DNA of 64,000 nucleotides from Leptogranulimonas caecicola (GTDB lineage Bacteria; Actinomycetota; Coriobacteriia; Coriobacteriales; Atopobiaceae): assembly GCF_023168405.1 (NCBI RefSeq), contig NZ_AP025285.1:558001-622000 (forward strand), in the 5' to 3' direction. This document shows, one piece after another, positions 33,466 through 41,846 of the stretch. Position numbers and translations under genes: made by a program. Under the pieces are notes generated by a model, which searched no databases, was not told the DNA's origin, and saw nothing but the letters and a program-made list of their open reading frames with translations. How positions within the stretch are numbered: the first letter of the stretch is position 1; each line of letters starts with the position of its first letter.

Positions 33466-34851
33466 TTAATGAGTCTCGTGAGCGGCGGCGCGCTTGGCAG
33501 CGTACCCTTCGACATTGACCTGGCGGGCCCGGGCGATGCCTAGGTCTCCTGCAGGGACGTCTTCGACAATGCAGCTGGCGGCGCCGGTGAGGGCGCCTTC
33601 GCCAATGGCTACAGGGGCGACCATCATGGTGTTGGAGCCAATGAACGCATGGTCTCCAATGGTGGTGGCATGCTTGGAGTAGCCGTCATAATTGCAGGTA
33701 ATGGAGCCGGCGCCCACATTGACGCCCTCGCCCATGGTGGTATCGCCAATGTAGGAGAGATGGGGCACCTTGGATCCTTGGCCAATGGTGGATTTCTTGA
33801 TCTCCACGTGGGTGCCTGCCTTGGAATGGTCCAGCATGTGGGTGCCCGGGCGCAGATAGGCGCGAGGGCCGCACTCCACCTGGTTCTCGATGACCACGTC
33901 TTGTGCAACCGTCTCGTCGATGGTGCAGCCGTTGCCCACCTGGGTATCGGTGAGGCGGGTATTGGGGCCCACAACACAGTCTTCGCCAATGGCGGTGGAA
34001 CCCCACAGGAAGGTGCCCGGTAACAGCTCGGTGTCGCGGCCTACGGTGACCTCGGGCCCTACCCACACGCACTCAGGGTCCAGCATAGTGACGCCAGCAT
34101 CCATCAGGCGGCCGTTGATGCGCCTCTGCATGATCTTGGTTGCCTCTGCCAGCTGACGCCGGGAGTTCACTCCCAGAAGCTCTGTGTCGTCATCCACATG
34201 AACGGTCACCACGCGCTCGCCGGCACGGTTCAAGATCTCCACCATGTCGGTGATGTAGTACTCGCCCTGGGCGTTGTCATTGGTGATCTCGCCCACGTGG
34301 GCCTTAAGCAGCCTCCCGTCGAAGGCATAGATGCCCGAGTTGCACTCCCGCAGCTCTTCTTGCTGCTTTGGCGTGCAATCTTTGTGCTCGATGATGGCGG
34401 CCACCGCGCCGTTCTCGTCAAAGAGGATACGACCATAGCCGGTGGGGTCTTGCGGCTCCATGGTGAGCACCGCTGCCGCATAGCCCTCTTGAATCACCTT
34501 TTGAGACAGGGCGTTGATAGTGGCAGGCTCTACCAGGGGAGTGTCGCCATATAAAATAACCACGCATCCGCTCTCTACATTGGCTTGGTCCAATGCGACG
34601 CGGAGGGCGTGGCCGGTTCCTAGACGTTCTTGCTGCAGCACGCATTCCACATGCTCGCCGGCGAGGATCTCTCTCACCTCGCTGGCGCCATTGCCGATGA
34701 CGGCGATGGCGCGCTGGGCGCCAGCTTGCTTTGCAGCCTCTACCGCCCACCTCACCAAAGGGCGCCCCAGCATCTTGTGAGCTACCTTGGGATGTTTGGA
34801 TTTCATACGGGTACCTTCGCCAGCGGCTAAGACGATGGCAGTAGTTTCCAT
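33466..34851 (-). CDS. glmU: Bifunctional GlcN-1-P acetyltransferase / GlcNAc-1-P uridyltransferase
   Basis: GlmU makes UDP-GlcNAc for peptidoglycan and other glycans. The N-terminal nucleotidyltransferase has VLAAGEGTRMKSKHPKVAHKMLG and VVILYGDTPLVEP; the C-terminal left-handed beta-helix has hexapeptide repeats (GVNVGAGSITCNYDGYSKHATTIG, FIGSNTMMVAPVAIGEGA) that form the acetyltransferase active site, including the conserved NYDG. At 461 residues it is full length. UDP-GlcNAc from here feeds the MurA-MurB step whose MurB part is encoded at 45866. Confidence 0.96.
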   Translation of the reverse strand: METTAIVLAAGEGTRMKSKHPKVAHKMLGRPLVRWAVEAAKQAGAQRAIAVIGNGASEVREILAGEHVECVLQQERLGTGHALRVALDQANVESGCVVILYGDTPLVEPATINALSQKVIQEGYAAAVLTMEPQDPTGYGRILFDENGAVAAIIEHKDCTPKQQEELRECNSGIYAFDGRLLKAHVGEITNDNAQGEYYITDMVEILNRAGERVVTVHVDDDTELLGVNSRRQLAEATKIMQRRINGRLMDAGVTMLDPECVWVGPEVTVGRDTELLPGTFLWGSTAIGEDCVVGPNTRLTDTQVGNGCTIDETVAQDVVIENQVECGPRAYLRPGTHMLDHSKAGTHVEIKKSTIGQGSKVPHLSYIGDTTMGEGVNVGAGSITCNYDGYSKHATTIGDHAFIGSNTMMVAPVAIGEGALTGAASCIVEDVPAGDLGIARARQVNVEGYAAKRAAAHETH

Positions 34852-35154
34852 GAATGCGCCTCCAAGGCGTTGCTTAAACGAGGGTCTTATCAGGACTCTT
34901 ATTCCTAAGCCGGGCGCTCAAAAACAGCGCACCATTGTCATCATAGCGCAGGTGCTTAAGGTTCAAGCCCTTGCAATGCCATCTGAGACCGTCAGCACAT
35001 CTTTCAGAAGGAATGCTTAACCGCTTGACACCTTTCCTTGCCGAGAAACCCATTCCCTTCAAGGTTGTCACGGGACTCTCGATCCAAGCGTCAAAAATGC
35101 AGAAGATATTTTCACTGAGCTCGCAGCCGTGGCATGTTACACTAGGTTGTCCCT
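34852..35154. other. Upstream region of glmU and tRNA-Gln
   Basis: About 300 bases between the divergent glmU gene and the tRNA gene. It contains one exact copy of the dispersed word at 35039. No ORF with a ribosome site or hairpin was found, so it should hold the two promoters; neither -35/-10 pair is clear. Confidence 0.5.
35039..35051 (+). repeat. Dispersed word TGCCGAGAAACCC
   Basis: Exact copy about 100 bases before tRNA-Gln, in the glmU/tRNA spacer. Confidence 0.7.
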
Positions 35155-35228
35155 TGGGGTATCGTTCAATGGCAGGACCCTGGTTTTTGGTACCAGTTAT
35201 CTAGGTTCGAATCCTAGTACCCCAGCCA
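35155..35228 (+). tRNA. tRNA-Gln (anticodon TTG)
   Basis: A cloverleaf can be drawn: acceptor arms TGGGGTA and TACCCCA, anticodon stem CTGGT/ACCAG around loop TTTTGGT with anticodon TTG, T-arm CTAGG-TTCGAAT-CCTAG, discriminator G and an encoded CCA at 35226-35228. The length with CCA is 74. It would read CAA (and CAG by wobble). Confidence 0.93.
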
Positions 35229-35241
35229 ATGGCTATTTTTC

Positions 35242-35272
35242 GAACCCGCAGCCTGTCTGCGGGTTCTTTTTT
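35242..35272 (+). terminator. Terminator of tRNA-Gln
   Basis: GAACCCGCAG pairs perfectly with CTGCGGGTTC around CCTGT, followed by six T, 14 bases past the tRNA end. Confidence 0.92.
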
Positions 35273-35302
35273 ATTCGAGCTTCGTGTTGCCATCAAGAGC
35301 GC

Positions 35303-35338
35303 AAAAAGGCCTTCCGTCCTGCTAAGGATGGAAGGCCT
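35303..35338 (-). terminator. Terminator of the peptidoglycan-binding protein gene
   Basis: On the minus strand AGGCCTTCCATCC pairs with GGACGGAAGGCCT around TTAGCA, followed by TTTTTG. Confidence 0.88.
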
Positions 35339-35367
35339 GCCACTTGAGAAAGGTGCTGATTGACAGC

Positions 35368-36288
35368 CTAGTTCTGCTCGTCAAAGGCGGCGCAGATGCC
35401 GTCTAGGATAAGGCCGGCGATGGTTTGGGCGCTGTTGGCGGTAAAGGTGCCGTCATAGGCGCTGGCAGACGCTGGCAGCTCGATGCGCACATAGGGCGGC
35501 TTGTGGCGGCTGGCTGCATAGGAGGTGCGAATGCGGCGGGGAAGATCGGTGGCTTCATCTATGCGAACCGTGGTGATACCGGGCTCGGGTGCGGGGGCTT
35601 CACATACCAGCTCGAAAATGGCAGTGGCCCCCTCGGGAATCTCAGAACCGTCGTTGAGCAACATGAGCCCGGAGTTCTCGCTGGTGGCGCTCGCCAGATT
35701 CCAAATGCGGCTGGCAACTGTGCGACCTACCGGATCAGAGGCGAACAGCGCGATGGAGCTCTCCTCAAGGACGGAGGCCGCTCGAGCAAAGCCAATGCCC
35801 ATGGGATCGGGGGGAACATTGGCCTCCTTGCCGCCCCACACATGGTAGAGACGCCAGAGGGCCTTGAAGGTATCTTGGAAGCACATGCCATCTGCGAACA
35901 TGCCCACGTTCTCTTGGAACTGCTTCACTGCGGCCTCGGTGTGGGCGCCAAAGTAACCGTCAACCGCTCCGCAGGGAAAGCCCAGGATGGAAAGGGCGGT
36001 CTGCACAGTGCGCACATCGTTGCCATGGAAGTTGGGGAGGCGAAGGTAGAGCGTGCGGTCGCCCATGTGGTAGCACTCGTCCACCAGCTCAGACCAGGTG
36101 TCGGTGTCCACCGCGTCACCGGCGGCCAACGAATGATCGGCTCTGAAACGTGCCACAGCGCTGGCGGTGGAAGGGCCAAAGAGGTCCCCCTCACGCTCAG
36201 CAGCGTCGATGGTATAGCCCAAAGAGACCAAACGGTCTTGAATGTCTTCTACGGCTATGCCGCTCATCCCCTCGTGGATGGGTTCCAT
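35368..36288 (-). CDS. Protein with two peptidoglycan-binding domains, no signal peptide
   Basis: The 306-residue protein has two PG_binding_1 repeats: about residues 5-75 (GMSGIAVEDIQDRLVSLGYTI...LFGPSTASAVARFR) and 85-145 (GNDVRTVQTALSILGFPCG...FGAHTEAAVKQFQ). The C-terminal 150 residues could be a decayed amidase fold of the kind found in CwlM; I see no clear zinc ligands. No signal peptide or membrane segment is present, so it appears cytoplasmic, which is odd for a peptidoglycan-binding protein but matches CwlM. ATG 36288 follows AAAGGAG. Confidence 0.75.
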   Translation of the reverse strand: MEPIHEGMSGIAVEDIQDRLVSLGYTIDAAEREGDLFGPSTASAVARFRADHSLAAGDAVDTDTWSELVDECYHMGDRTLYLRLPNFHGNDVRTVQTALSILGFPCGAVDGYFGAHTEAAVKQFQENVGMFADGMCFQDTFKALWRLYHVWGGKEANVPPDPMGIGFARAASVLEESSIALFASDPVGRTVASRIWNLASATSENSGLMLLNDGSEIPEGATAIFELVCEAPAPEPGITTVRIDEATDLPRRIRTSYAASRHKPPYVRIELPASASAYDGTFTANSAQTIAGLILDGICAAFDEQN

Positions 36289-36342
36289 GTTGCTCCTTTA
36301 TAAGTTCACGTGCATGTCCTCAGGCACGCACGAAGATATTGC

Positions 36343-36376
36343 AAAAGACGGCGTCGGCTAAAGATGTGCGCCGTCT
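36343..36376 (-). terminator. Terminator of the galE-polyprenyl synthase operon
   Basis: On the minus strand AGACGGCG pairs with CGCCGTCT, then TTTTGC, about 12 bases after the polyprenyl synthase stop. Confidence 0.85.
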
Positions 36377-36387
36377 AGGGTTTGGCA

Positions 36388-37443
36388 TTAGATCTTGCGG
36401 TCTACGAAAAAGCTGGGCATGGCCAGAAGGGCTTTCTTGGCTGGGGTGTCTGCCAAATCCAGGCCTTCGAGGCGCTTTTGGGCACGCTGGGCGTAGTCTT
36501 GTGCCGTTTGGCTGGCACGTCGAATGGCGCCGGCCTCTTCCATGATGTGCACCGCTTCTTCCAGCTGGGCAGGGTCGGCAGTATGAGAGGAGAGGATGGA
36601 TACCAAACTCTCCCGTTGCTCTTGGGTGCCCTGAGAGATGGCCCAGAGGGCGCAGAAGGTACGCTTTCCCTCGGTGATGTCACCGCGATAGTCTTTGCCC
36701 ACCACCTCAGGATTGCCGTAGAGGTTAAGGAGATCGTCTTTGATCTGGAAGGCAAGACCTGCATCTAGGCCTGCCTGCCGCAGCTCTTCGACCACCTCAT
36801 TGTTGGCGTTTGAGAGGATGGCGCCAATGGCCAGCGGCGAGCCGGCAGAGTAATAGGCGGTCTTAAGGGTGGCCATGGCCAGGTAATCCTCGACGTCAAG
36901 GTCCCAGCGGCCGTCTCTCGCCCATCCCAAATCCAGTGCCTGGCCCTCGACGGTGCGAAGCATCATCTCGGAGATCTCGGTGAGCACCAAGAGCTTGTGG
37001 CTGTCATCAATGCGCTCATCTTCTAATACTGAGCTAAAGCTCTCAACTAAGGCATAGTCGCCGTCGTTGATGGCAAGCCCAGCGCCCTGGGTGATGTGCA
37101 TGGCAGGCAGGCCGCGCCGGGTGTCAGACTCGTCGGCGATGTCGTCATGGATCAGGGCTGCCGTCTGGAACTGTTCGATGGCTGCGCCTGCAGGCAGGGC
37201 GGCGGCCCTGGAGCCGCCTAGGCATTCTGCCGACAAAAGCACCAACGCAGGGCGCACGCGCTTGCCGCCATGGGCGCAAAAGTCCTGCAGGGGGCGAGTG
37301 AGGTAGCGCTTCACGTCAGGGTTGAAGGAGAGGGCATAGCAGCCGGCCAGCTCGCTGTCGATGGCATCGCGCTGAGAAGCCACATAGATGGCAAAGGGAT
37401 TGTCATCGGCGCCGGTGCGGGGCGCGGGACTCTCAAAGTCCAT
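36388..37443 (-). CDS. Polyprenyl (geranylgeranyl/heptaprenyl-type) diphosphate synthase
   Basis: The 351-residue enzyme is a trans-isoprenyl diphosphate synthase. The first Asp-rich motif is LIHDDIADESDTRRG (DDxxD), the second is FQIKDDLLNLYG, where the last Asp of the classic DDxxD is Asn. GGKRVRPALVLLSAECLG is the IPP-binding region. The chain length of the product cannot be set from sequence alone. ATG 37443 begins one base after the galE stop, so the two are translated in series. A longer frame reaching 37605 overlaps galE and is not credible. Confidence 0.88.
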   Translation of the reverse strand: MDFESPAPRTGADDNPFAIYVASQRDAIDSELAGCYALSFNPDVKRYLTRPLQDFCAHGGKRVRPALVLLSAECLGGSRAAALPAGAAIEQFQTAALIHDDIADESDTRRGLPAMHITQGAGLAINDGDYALVESFSSVLEDERIDDSHKLLVLTEISEMMLRTVEGQALDLGWARDGRWDLDVEDYLAMATLKTAYYSAGSPLAIGAILSNANNEVVEELRQAGLDAGLAFQIKDDLLNLYGNPEVVGKDYRGDITEGKRTFCALWAISQGTQEQRESLVSILSSHTADPAQLEEAVHIMEEAGAIRRASQTAQDYAQRAQKRLEGLDLADTPAKKALLAMPSFFVDRKI

Positions 37444-37444
37444 G

Positions 37445-38497
37445 CTACTCTCCCAGCCCATCGGGGTTTTTGGACTGCCAGTTCCAAGAGTCGCGGCACA
37501 TGTCGGCCAGGTTGTTCTTGGCGTGCCAACCCATCTCGCGGGCTGCCTTGTCGCAGTTGGCGTAATTCTCGGCAACGTCGCCGTCTCGACGAGGATCGAT
37601 GACATAAGGGATCTCGTGGCCGCAGGCGCGGGAGAACTCGTGGATCACGTCGAGGACCGAGGAGCCCACACCGGTGCCCAGATTGAAGATCTCTACACCG
37701 GTCTTGCCGTTCATCCAAGCCAGGGCGGCGACGTGGCCCGAGGCCAGGTCGCTTACGTGAATGTAGTCGCGAACGCCGGTGCCGTCGGGGGTGGGGTAAT
37801 CGTCGCCAAAGACATGCACGGCCTCGCGCTTGCCAACGGCCGTCTGGGCCACGTAGGGCACCAGGTTGTTGGGGATGCCTTTGGGGTCCTCGCCGATGAG
37901 CCCTGAAGGATGGGCGCCGATGGGGTTGAAGTAGCGAAGCAGGACGACGTCCCACTCGGGGTCGGCAGTGTGGAGGTCGGTCAAGATCTGCTCGATCATC
38001 CACTTGGACCAGCCGTAGGGGTTGATGGCAGGCTTCTTGGGGGACTGCTCGGTGAGGGGGAGGCTGTCGGGGTCGCCGTAGACCGTGGCCGAGCTGGAGA
38101 AGATGATGGCCTTGCAGCCGGCGTTGCGCATGACCTCGCACAGGGTGAGGGTGCCCCCAATGTTGTTGGAATAGTACTCCAGCGGCTTTGCCACAGATTC
38201 GCCCACGGCCTTGAAGCCGGCGAAGTGGATCACGCGGTCGACGTCGTAGTTGGCGAAGACCTCTTCGAGGGCGGCGCGGTCGCAGATGTTCACCTGGTGA
38301 AAGCTCAGGCGCTCGAAGGCTTTGTCGCCCACGATCTGGCGCATGCGGTCGAACACCTTGGGGTTGGAGTTGGACAGATCGTCCACCACGACTACCTGGT
38401 AGCCGTTCTCAAGCAGGTCGATGCAGGTATGGCTGCCGATAAAACCGGCGCCACCGGTGACGAGGACGCAAGTGTCCTCGGGCTTCTTGGCTTCCAT
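37445..38497 (-). CDS. galE: UDP-glucose 4-epimerase
   Basis: GalE interconverts UDP-glucose and UDP-galactose. The 350-residue extended SDR protein has VLVTGGAGFIGSHTCIDLLENGY, the catalytic YxxxK as NPYGWSKWMIEQ, and GTGVRDYIHVSDLASGHVAAL. It starts at ATG 38497 after AAAGGACC; the 28 residues that the open frame extends upstream are not GalE-like. UDP-GlcNAc epimerase activity is possible. It is co-transcribed with the polyprenyl synthase. Confidence 0.93.
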   Translation of the reverse strand: MEAKKPEDTCVLVTGGAGFIGSHTCIDLLENGYQVVVVDDLSNSNPKVFDRMRQIVGDKAFERLSFHQVNICDRAALEEVFANYDVDRVIHFAGFKAVGESVAKPLEYYSNNIGGTLTLCEVMRNAGCKAIIFSSSATVYGDPDSLPLTEQSPKKPAINPYGWSKWMIEQILTDLHTADPEWDVVLLRYFNPIGAHPSGLIGEDPKGIPNNLVPYVAQTAVGKREAVHVFGDDYPTPDGTGVRDYIHVSDLASGHVAALAWMNGKTGVEIFNLGTGVGSSVLDVIHEFSRACGHEIPYVIDPRRDGDVAENYANCDKAAREMGWHAKNNLADMCRDSWNWQSKNPDGLGE

Positions 38498-38522
38498 GAG
38501 GGTCCTTTCTTCATGAGACCTT

Positions 38523-38553
38523 CCAGGAGGCACCTTTATGCGGTGCCTCCTGG
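38523..38553 (-). repeat. Perfect 12-bp hairpin before galE
   Basis: CCAGGAGGCACC and GGTGCCTCCTGG form a perfect stem with loop TTTATGC, ending about 26 bases before the galE start. No T run follows, so it may be a leader hairpin or stabiliser. Confidence 0.6.
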
Positions 38554-38645
38554 CATAGCTGGTAAGCAAAACATAGTGCAAACAGGGCGCCTAATGCGGG
38601 TTGCACCCAGGTCTGCAGGGGAAAACCGCAGAGGCTGCCCCTCAT

Positions 38646-38683
38646 AAAAATGCCTTGCAGCCCAAAGAAGGTGCTGCAAGGCA
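38646..38683 (-). terminator. Terminator after the NlpC/P60-like gene
   Basis: On the minus strand TGCCTTGCAGC pairs perfectly with GCTGCAAGGCA, then TTTTTATG. Confidence 0.88.
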
Positions 38684-38709
38684 CTGAAAACGCATGAACC
38701 TGCGAGATC

Positions 38710-39960
38710 TTAGGCGAAGCCCCAGCGAGCGCGCACACCGCCGGACTCGTAGTAGGAGATCCAAGAGTCCAGGCTGATGGTACGGATGTAGCCTACATTG
38801 TCCATCACCAGGCCGCCGCCAATGTAGATGCCTACGTGGCCATAGATGCGGCCGGCAGCGGTGTGGGGGTGGGAAGGCACAGCGATGAGCATGCCGGGCT
38901 GAAGGGTAGAGCGATCGGAGCTAGAGCAGTAGGCATAGTACTGGTCCACGGCGTTGCCGCCAGGGTATCCGCAGCCGGCTGCCTGGTAGACCTGGCTCAC
39001 CCACATGGCGCACAGACCGCCGCCAGGGGAGCCAACCCGGGAGCAGGCGGCCACGATGGCCGCGCCTTTGCCAGAGGCAGAGCCTGCGGCATTCGAAGTG
39101 GCGCCGCCGGCCCCAGAAGCGGCTGGACGGCTGGCCGCAGCAGCGGCCGCGGCCGCTGCTGCTCGGGCCTTCTCGCGCTCTGCCTTCTCCTCTTCTGCTG
39201 AGGCCAAGATCTCTGCGTCGCGCTGGGCCATGAGGTCGCGGACCTCGCCAGAGAGGCTGTCTAAGAGCTGCTGGGCCTCCTGCTGCTTGGCCTGGGCGGC
39301 GGCAAGATCGTCGCCCTGCTGGGCTTTGAGCTCTTCTAGCTGGCTCTTGCGGCTCTCCAGCTCGGCCTTGGTGCGGGCCAGAGCCTCTTTGGCCTGGGTC
39401 ACAGAGTCGATCAAGGAGACGTCGTTTTGCGTCACCTTGTTCATGTAATAGATGTTCGAGGTCAGCTCATCAAAGCTGGAGGAGGCGAGAAGCACCTCCA
39501 AGAGGTTGGAGTCGCCGGCTTTGTAACTGGCGTTGACGCGGCGAGCCAGCACCTCTTTTTTGGCTGCGAGCTCCTCCTCTTTTTGGGCGATGGTGGTCTC
39601 GGTCTCAGAGATCTGGCCATTGACCTCTTCGATTTGGTCCATGGTGGCCGAGAGCTTCTCGGCAATGGCTTCGTATTCCTCGCCTAGCTGGTCGAGCTGC
39701 CCCTGAACTTGGTCCAGCTGCTCTTGAGCTGAGGCCAACGCGTCCAAGGTGGATTGAGAGGCCGAAGGCCGTGCGAAAGCGAGGGAAGGAGTGAGCGCGG
39801 AAGCTGCGCCAAGGGCGCCAATACCGGCCGTCGCCTTGAGGAGGCCACGGCGTGAAAGGGTTGAGTTTTGATTCATAGGAGAAAAAATAGCGGACCTATC
39901 TCCGGCAGGACGATGGTAAAACGGTTGACGGCCGGAGCCGTCAGAAAGCGTGTGCGACAT
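38710..39960 (-). CDS. Secreted coiled-coil protein with NlpC/P60- or CHAP-like peptidase domain, Tat signal
   Basis: The 416-residue protein starts with a twin-arginine signal (STLSRRGLLKATAGIGALG, Arg37-Arg38, cleavage near LAFARPSA), then a long coiled coil (about residues 70-260, DQVQGQLDQLGEEYEAI and similar heptads), a low-complexity Ala-rich linker, and a C-terminal Cys-His peptidase domain. The candidate Cys is in GGGLCAMWVSQVY and the His in RIYGHVGIYIGGG. This is the PcsB/RipA type of cell-separation hydrolase. ATG 39960 follows GGAG; a start at 39876 would begin just before the signal but lacks a ribosome site. Tat rather than Sec export is unusual here. Confidence 0.82.
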   Translation of the reverse strand: MSHTLSDGSGRQPFYHRPAGDRSAIFSPMNQNSTLSRRGLLKATAGIGALGAASALTPSLAFARPSASQSTLDALASAQEQLDQVQGQLDQLGEEYEAIAEKLSATMDQIEEVNGQISETETTIAQKEEELAAKKEVLARRVNASYKAGDSNLLEVLLASSSFDELTSNIYYMNKVTQNDVSLIDSVTQAKEALARTKAELESRKSQLEELKAQQGDDLAAAQAKQQEAQQLLDSLSGEVRDLMAQRDAEILASAEEEKAEREKARAAAAAAAAAASRPAASGAGGATSNAAGSASGKGAAIVAACSRVGSPGGGLCAMWVSQVYQAAGCGYPGGNAVDQYYAYCSSSDRSTLQPGMLIAVPSHPHTAAGRIYGHVGIYIGGGLVMDNVGYIRTISLDSWISYYESGGVRARWGFA

Positions 39961-40104
39961 GGCGGCTCCATTCAAATTGCGTGTGCCTGTCGTGTAGTGA
40001 GAATCTTTAAGCTACAAATCAGGATACCAGATGCATAGCGGGGGATTCCTTGAGCTCACATATGGTAGTCCCTTGCGGCCCCCGCGTCCACTCCCCATGG
40101 AGAA

Positions 40105-40896
40105 TTAAAGCAGGGACAACCCTATCACGTATATAAGACCATAGATGCATAATACCGCGTCCACCTGCCCCAGATGCGGTTTCTTCCAAATAGTGCGCGG
40201 GCGGTTGGGATCGTAATGGCGAGCCTCGAGGGCCAGTGACAGCCCTTGGGCATGACGCAGCGCGCCGGCGAACGTGGGCACCAAAATGCTCAAAAGGGCC
40301 TGCAGGCGCCTCACTGGGCCTCCGGAGTCAAAGGCGGCCCCGCGAGCGCGCTGGGCATCCATGACGCTTTGGATCTCTAAGGTGAGGGTGGGCACAAATC
40401 GCAGCGCCAGTGCCAGCACAAAGGCCAGTTGCTCCACCGGCACGCCCAGGCGACCCAGAGGAGAGAGCAGCGACGAAAGGGCACGGGTGAGCTGCAGCGG
40501 CTCGGTCACGGCCAAAAGCAGAGCTCCGTTCACCACCAAAAGCCCCAGCCTGGTGGCGGTGAGGGCTGCCGAGAAGAGCCCGCCCTCATGAATGGCGAGC
40601 GCCCCCCAGCTCCAAAGCAGCGGGCCTTCTGGATTCACGAACAGGTTGAGCAGCGAGAAGACTGCCAGCAACACCAGAAGTGGTGCCGAGGAAGCCAAAA
40701 GCGACATCGGCGAGATGCGCCCCAGCGCACAGAGTCCCAAAAAGCCTGCCAGCGCCCAGAGAGCCTGCATCGGTGAGACGATCAAGAAGATGGTGGTCAT
40801 AAAGGCCACGGTTACCAGGATCTTGGCGCGGGCGTCGGCTCTGTGGAGAGGCGAGGAGCCCTTCTGGTAGCGGCCGAACTCCCCTAGCGCGCTCAT
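40105..40896 (-). CDS. ecfT: ECF transporter transmembrane protein EcfT (riboflavin operon)
   Basis: The 263-residue membrane protein has the EcfT opening GEFGRYQKGSSPLHRADARAK and coupling motif DAQRARGAAFDSGGP. It overlaps the ATPase gene upstream by four bases. It is the last gene of the riboflavin uptake operon and would be the coupling scaffold between RibU and the ATPases. This is a second, distinct EcfT from the one at 5448. Confidence 0.92.
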   Translation of the reverse strand: MSALGEFGRYQKGSSPLHRADARAKILVTVAFMTTIFLIVSPMQALWALAGFLGLCALGRISPMSLLASSAPLLVLLAVFSLLNLFVNPEGPLLWSWGALAIHEGGLFSAALTATRLGLLVVNGALLLAVTEPLQLTRALSSLLSPLGRLGVPVEQLAFVLALALRFVPTLTLEIQSVMDAQRARGAAFDSGGPVRRLQALLSILVPTFAGALRHAQGLSLALEARHYDPNRPRTIWKKPHLGQVDAVLCIYGLIYVIGLSLL

Positions 40897-41846
40897 GAGG
40901 CGCCTCCCAAAGACGGGCCGCCAAAAGTGTTGCCGCTCGAGGGCGCGTTCTCAGGGGAGTCCGCAGAGCCGGGGGTCTCCAAGGCGGCGCGACGGGCGCC
41001 GGGTATCAAATCCCGCTGTGCGAGGATGGCTTTTACCAGGGCATCCTCTGTGAGAGGGGCGCCTAGGGAGGCTCCGGTGCGCGCTTCCAGCTGATGGGCG
41101 AAGGCCAGGGGAGCAGGGAGGCCCAGCCCCAGGCGACGGAGTTTCTCGGCATGGGAAAAGACCTGGGCACAGGGGCCTTCTAGGGCGACGGCACCCTGGT
41201 CGAGCACCACCATCCGGGAGGCGATGCGTCCGGCAGCATCCATGTCGTGGCATACCATGAGCAGGGCGCCGGTGGGGGTGACCAGCTGGGACAAGGCACG
41301 CTCTACCAGGGACCGGCCCTCAGGGTCGAGCGCAGAGAGGGGTTCGTCGAGCACCAGGTTGCGCGGCTTCATGGCCAGCACGCCTGCGATGGCCACCAGG
41401 CGCTGCTGGCCTCCGGATAGCTCGAAGGGCGAGCGGCGGGCGAGATGCAAGACCTCCAAAAGATCCAGGGCCTCGGTGGCGGCGCAGGCGGCCTCCTGGG
41501 CAGAGAGACCGGCGTTTTTGGGGCCAAAGGCCACGTCGTCGAGCACGCTGGCGGCGAAGAGCTGGCGCTCCGGGCGCTGCATCACATAGCCCAGGCGCCA
41601 GGGAAGCTCAGGGTCGCGCCTGGGGCGGCCCAAAAAACCCGAGCGCCAAATTGGGGCTCCGTCGACCTCGATAGTGCCGCTCTTGGGACGCAACAGACCG
41701 GCAGCAAGTTTGAGTACCGTGGATTTGCCCGAGCCAGTTGCTCCGGCCAGCACGGTGAGAGCGCCGTCGGGCACAGCAAGGCTCAGATTGGAGATTACCG
41801 GCTGGGCCTCATAGCCAAAGGTCACCTGGGAAAAGTCGAGGCTCAT
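40893..41846 (-). CDS. ECF transporter ATPase (second of two)
   Basis: A 317-residue ABC ATPase with Walker A ATGSGKST, signature LSGGQQRLVAIAG and Walker B NLVLDEPLSALDPEG. About 70 extra C-terminal residues past the ABC domain are typical of EcfA proteins. It overlaps both neighbours by four bases (ATGA). Confidence 0.92.
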   Translation of the reverse strand: MSLDFSQVTFGYEAQPVISNLSLAVPDGALTVLAGATGSGKSTVLKLAAGLLRPKSGTIEVDGAPIWRSGFLGRPRRDPELPWRLGYVMQRPERQLFAASVLDDVAFGPKNAGLSAQEAACAATEALDLLEVLHLARRSPFELSGGQQRLVAIAGVLAMKPRNLVLDEPLSALDPEGRSLVERALSQLVTPTGALLMVCHDMDAAGRIASRMVVLDQGAVALEGPCAQVFSHAEKLRRLGLGLPAPLAFAHQLEARTGASLGAPLTEDALVKAILAQRDLIPGARRAALETPGSADSPENAPSSGNTFGGPSLGGAS

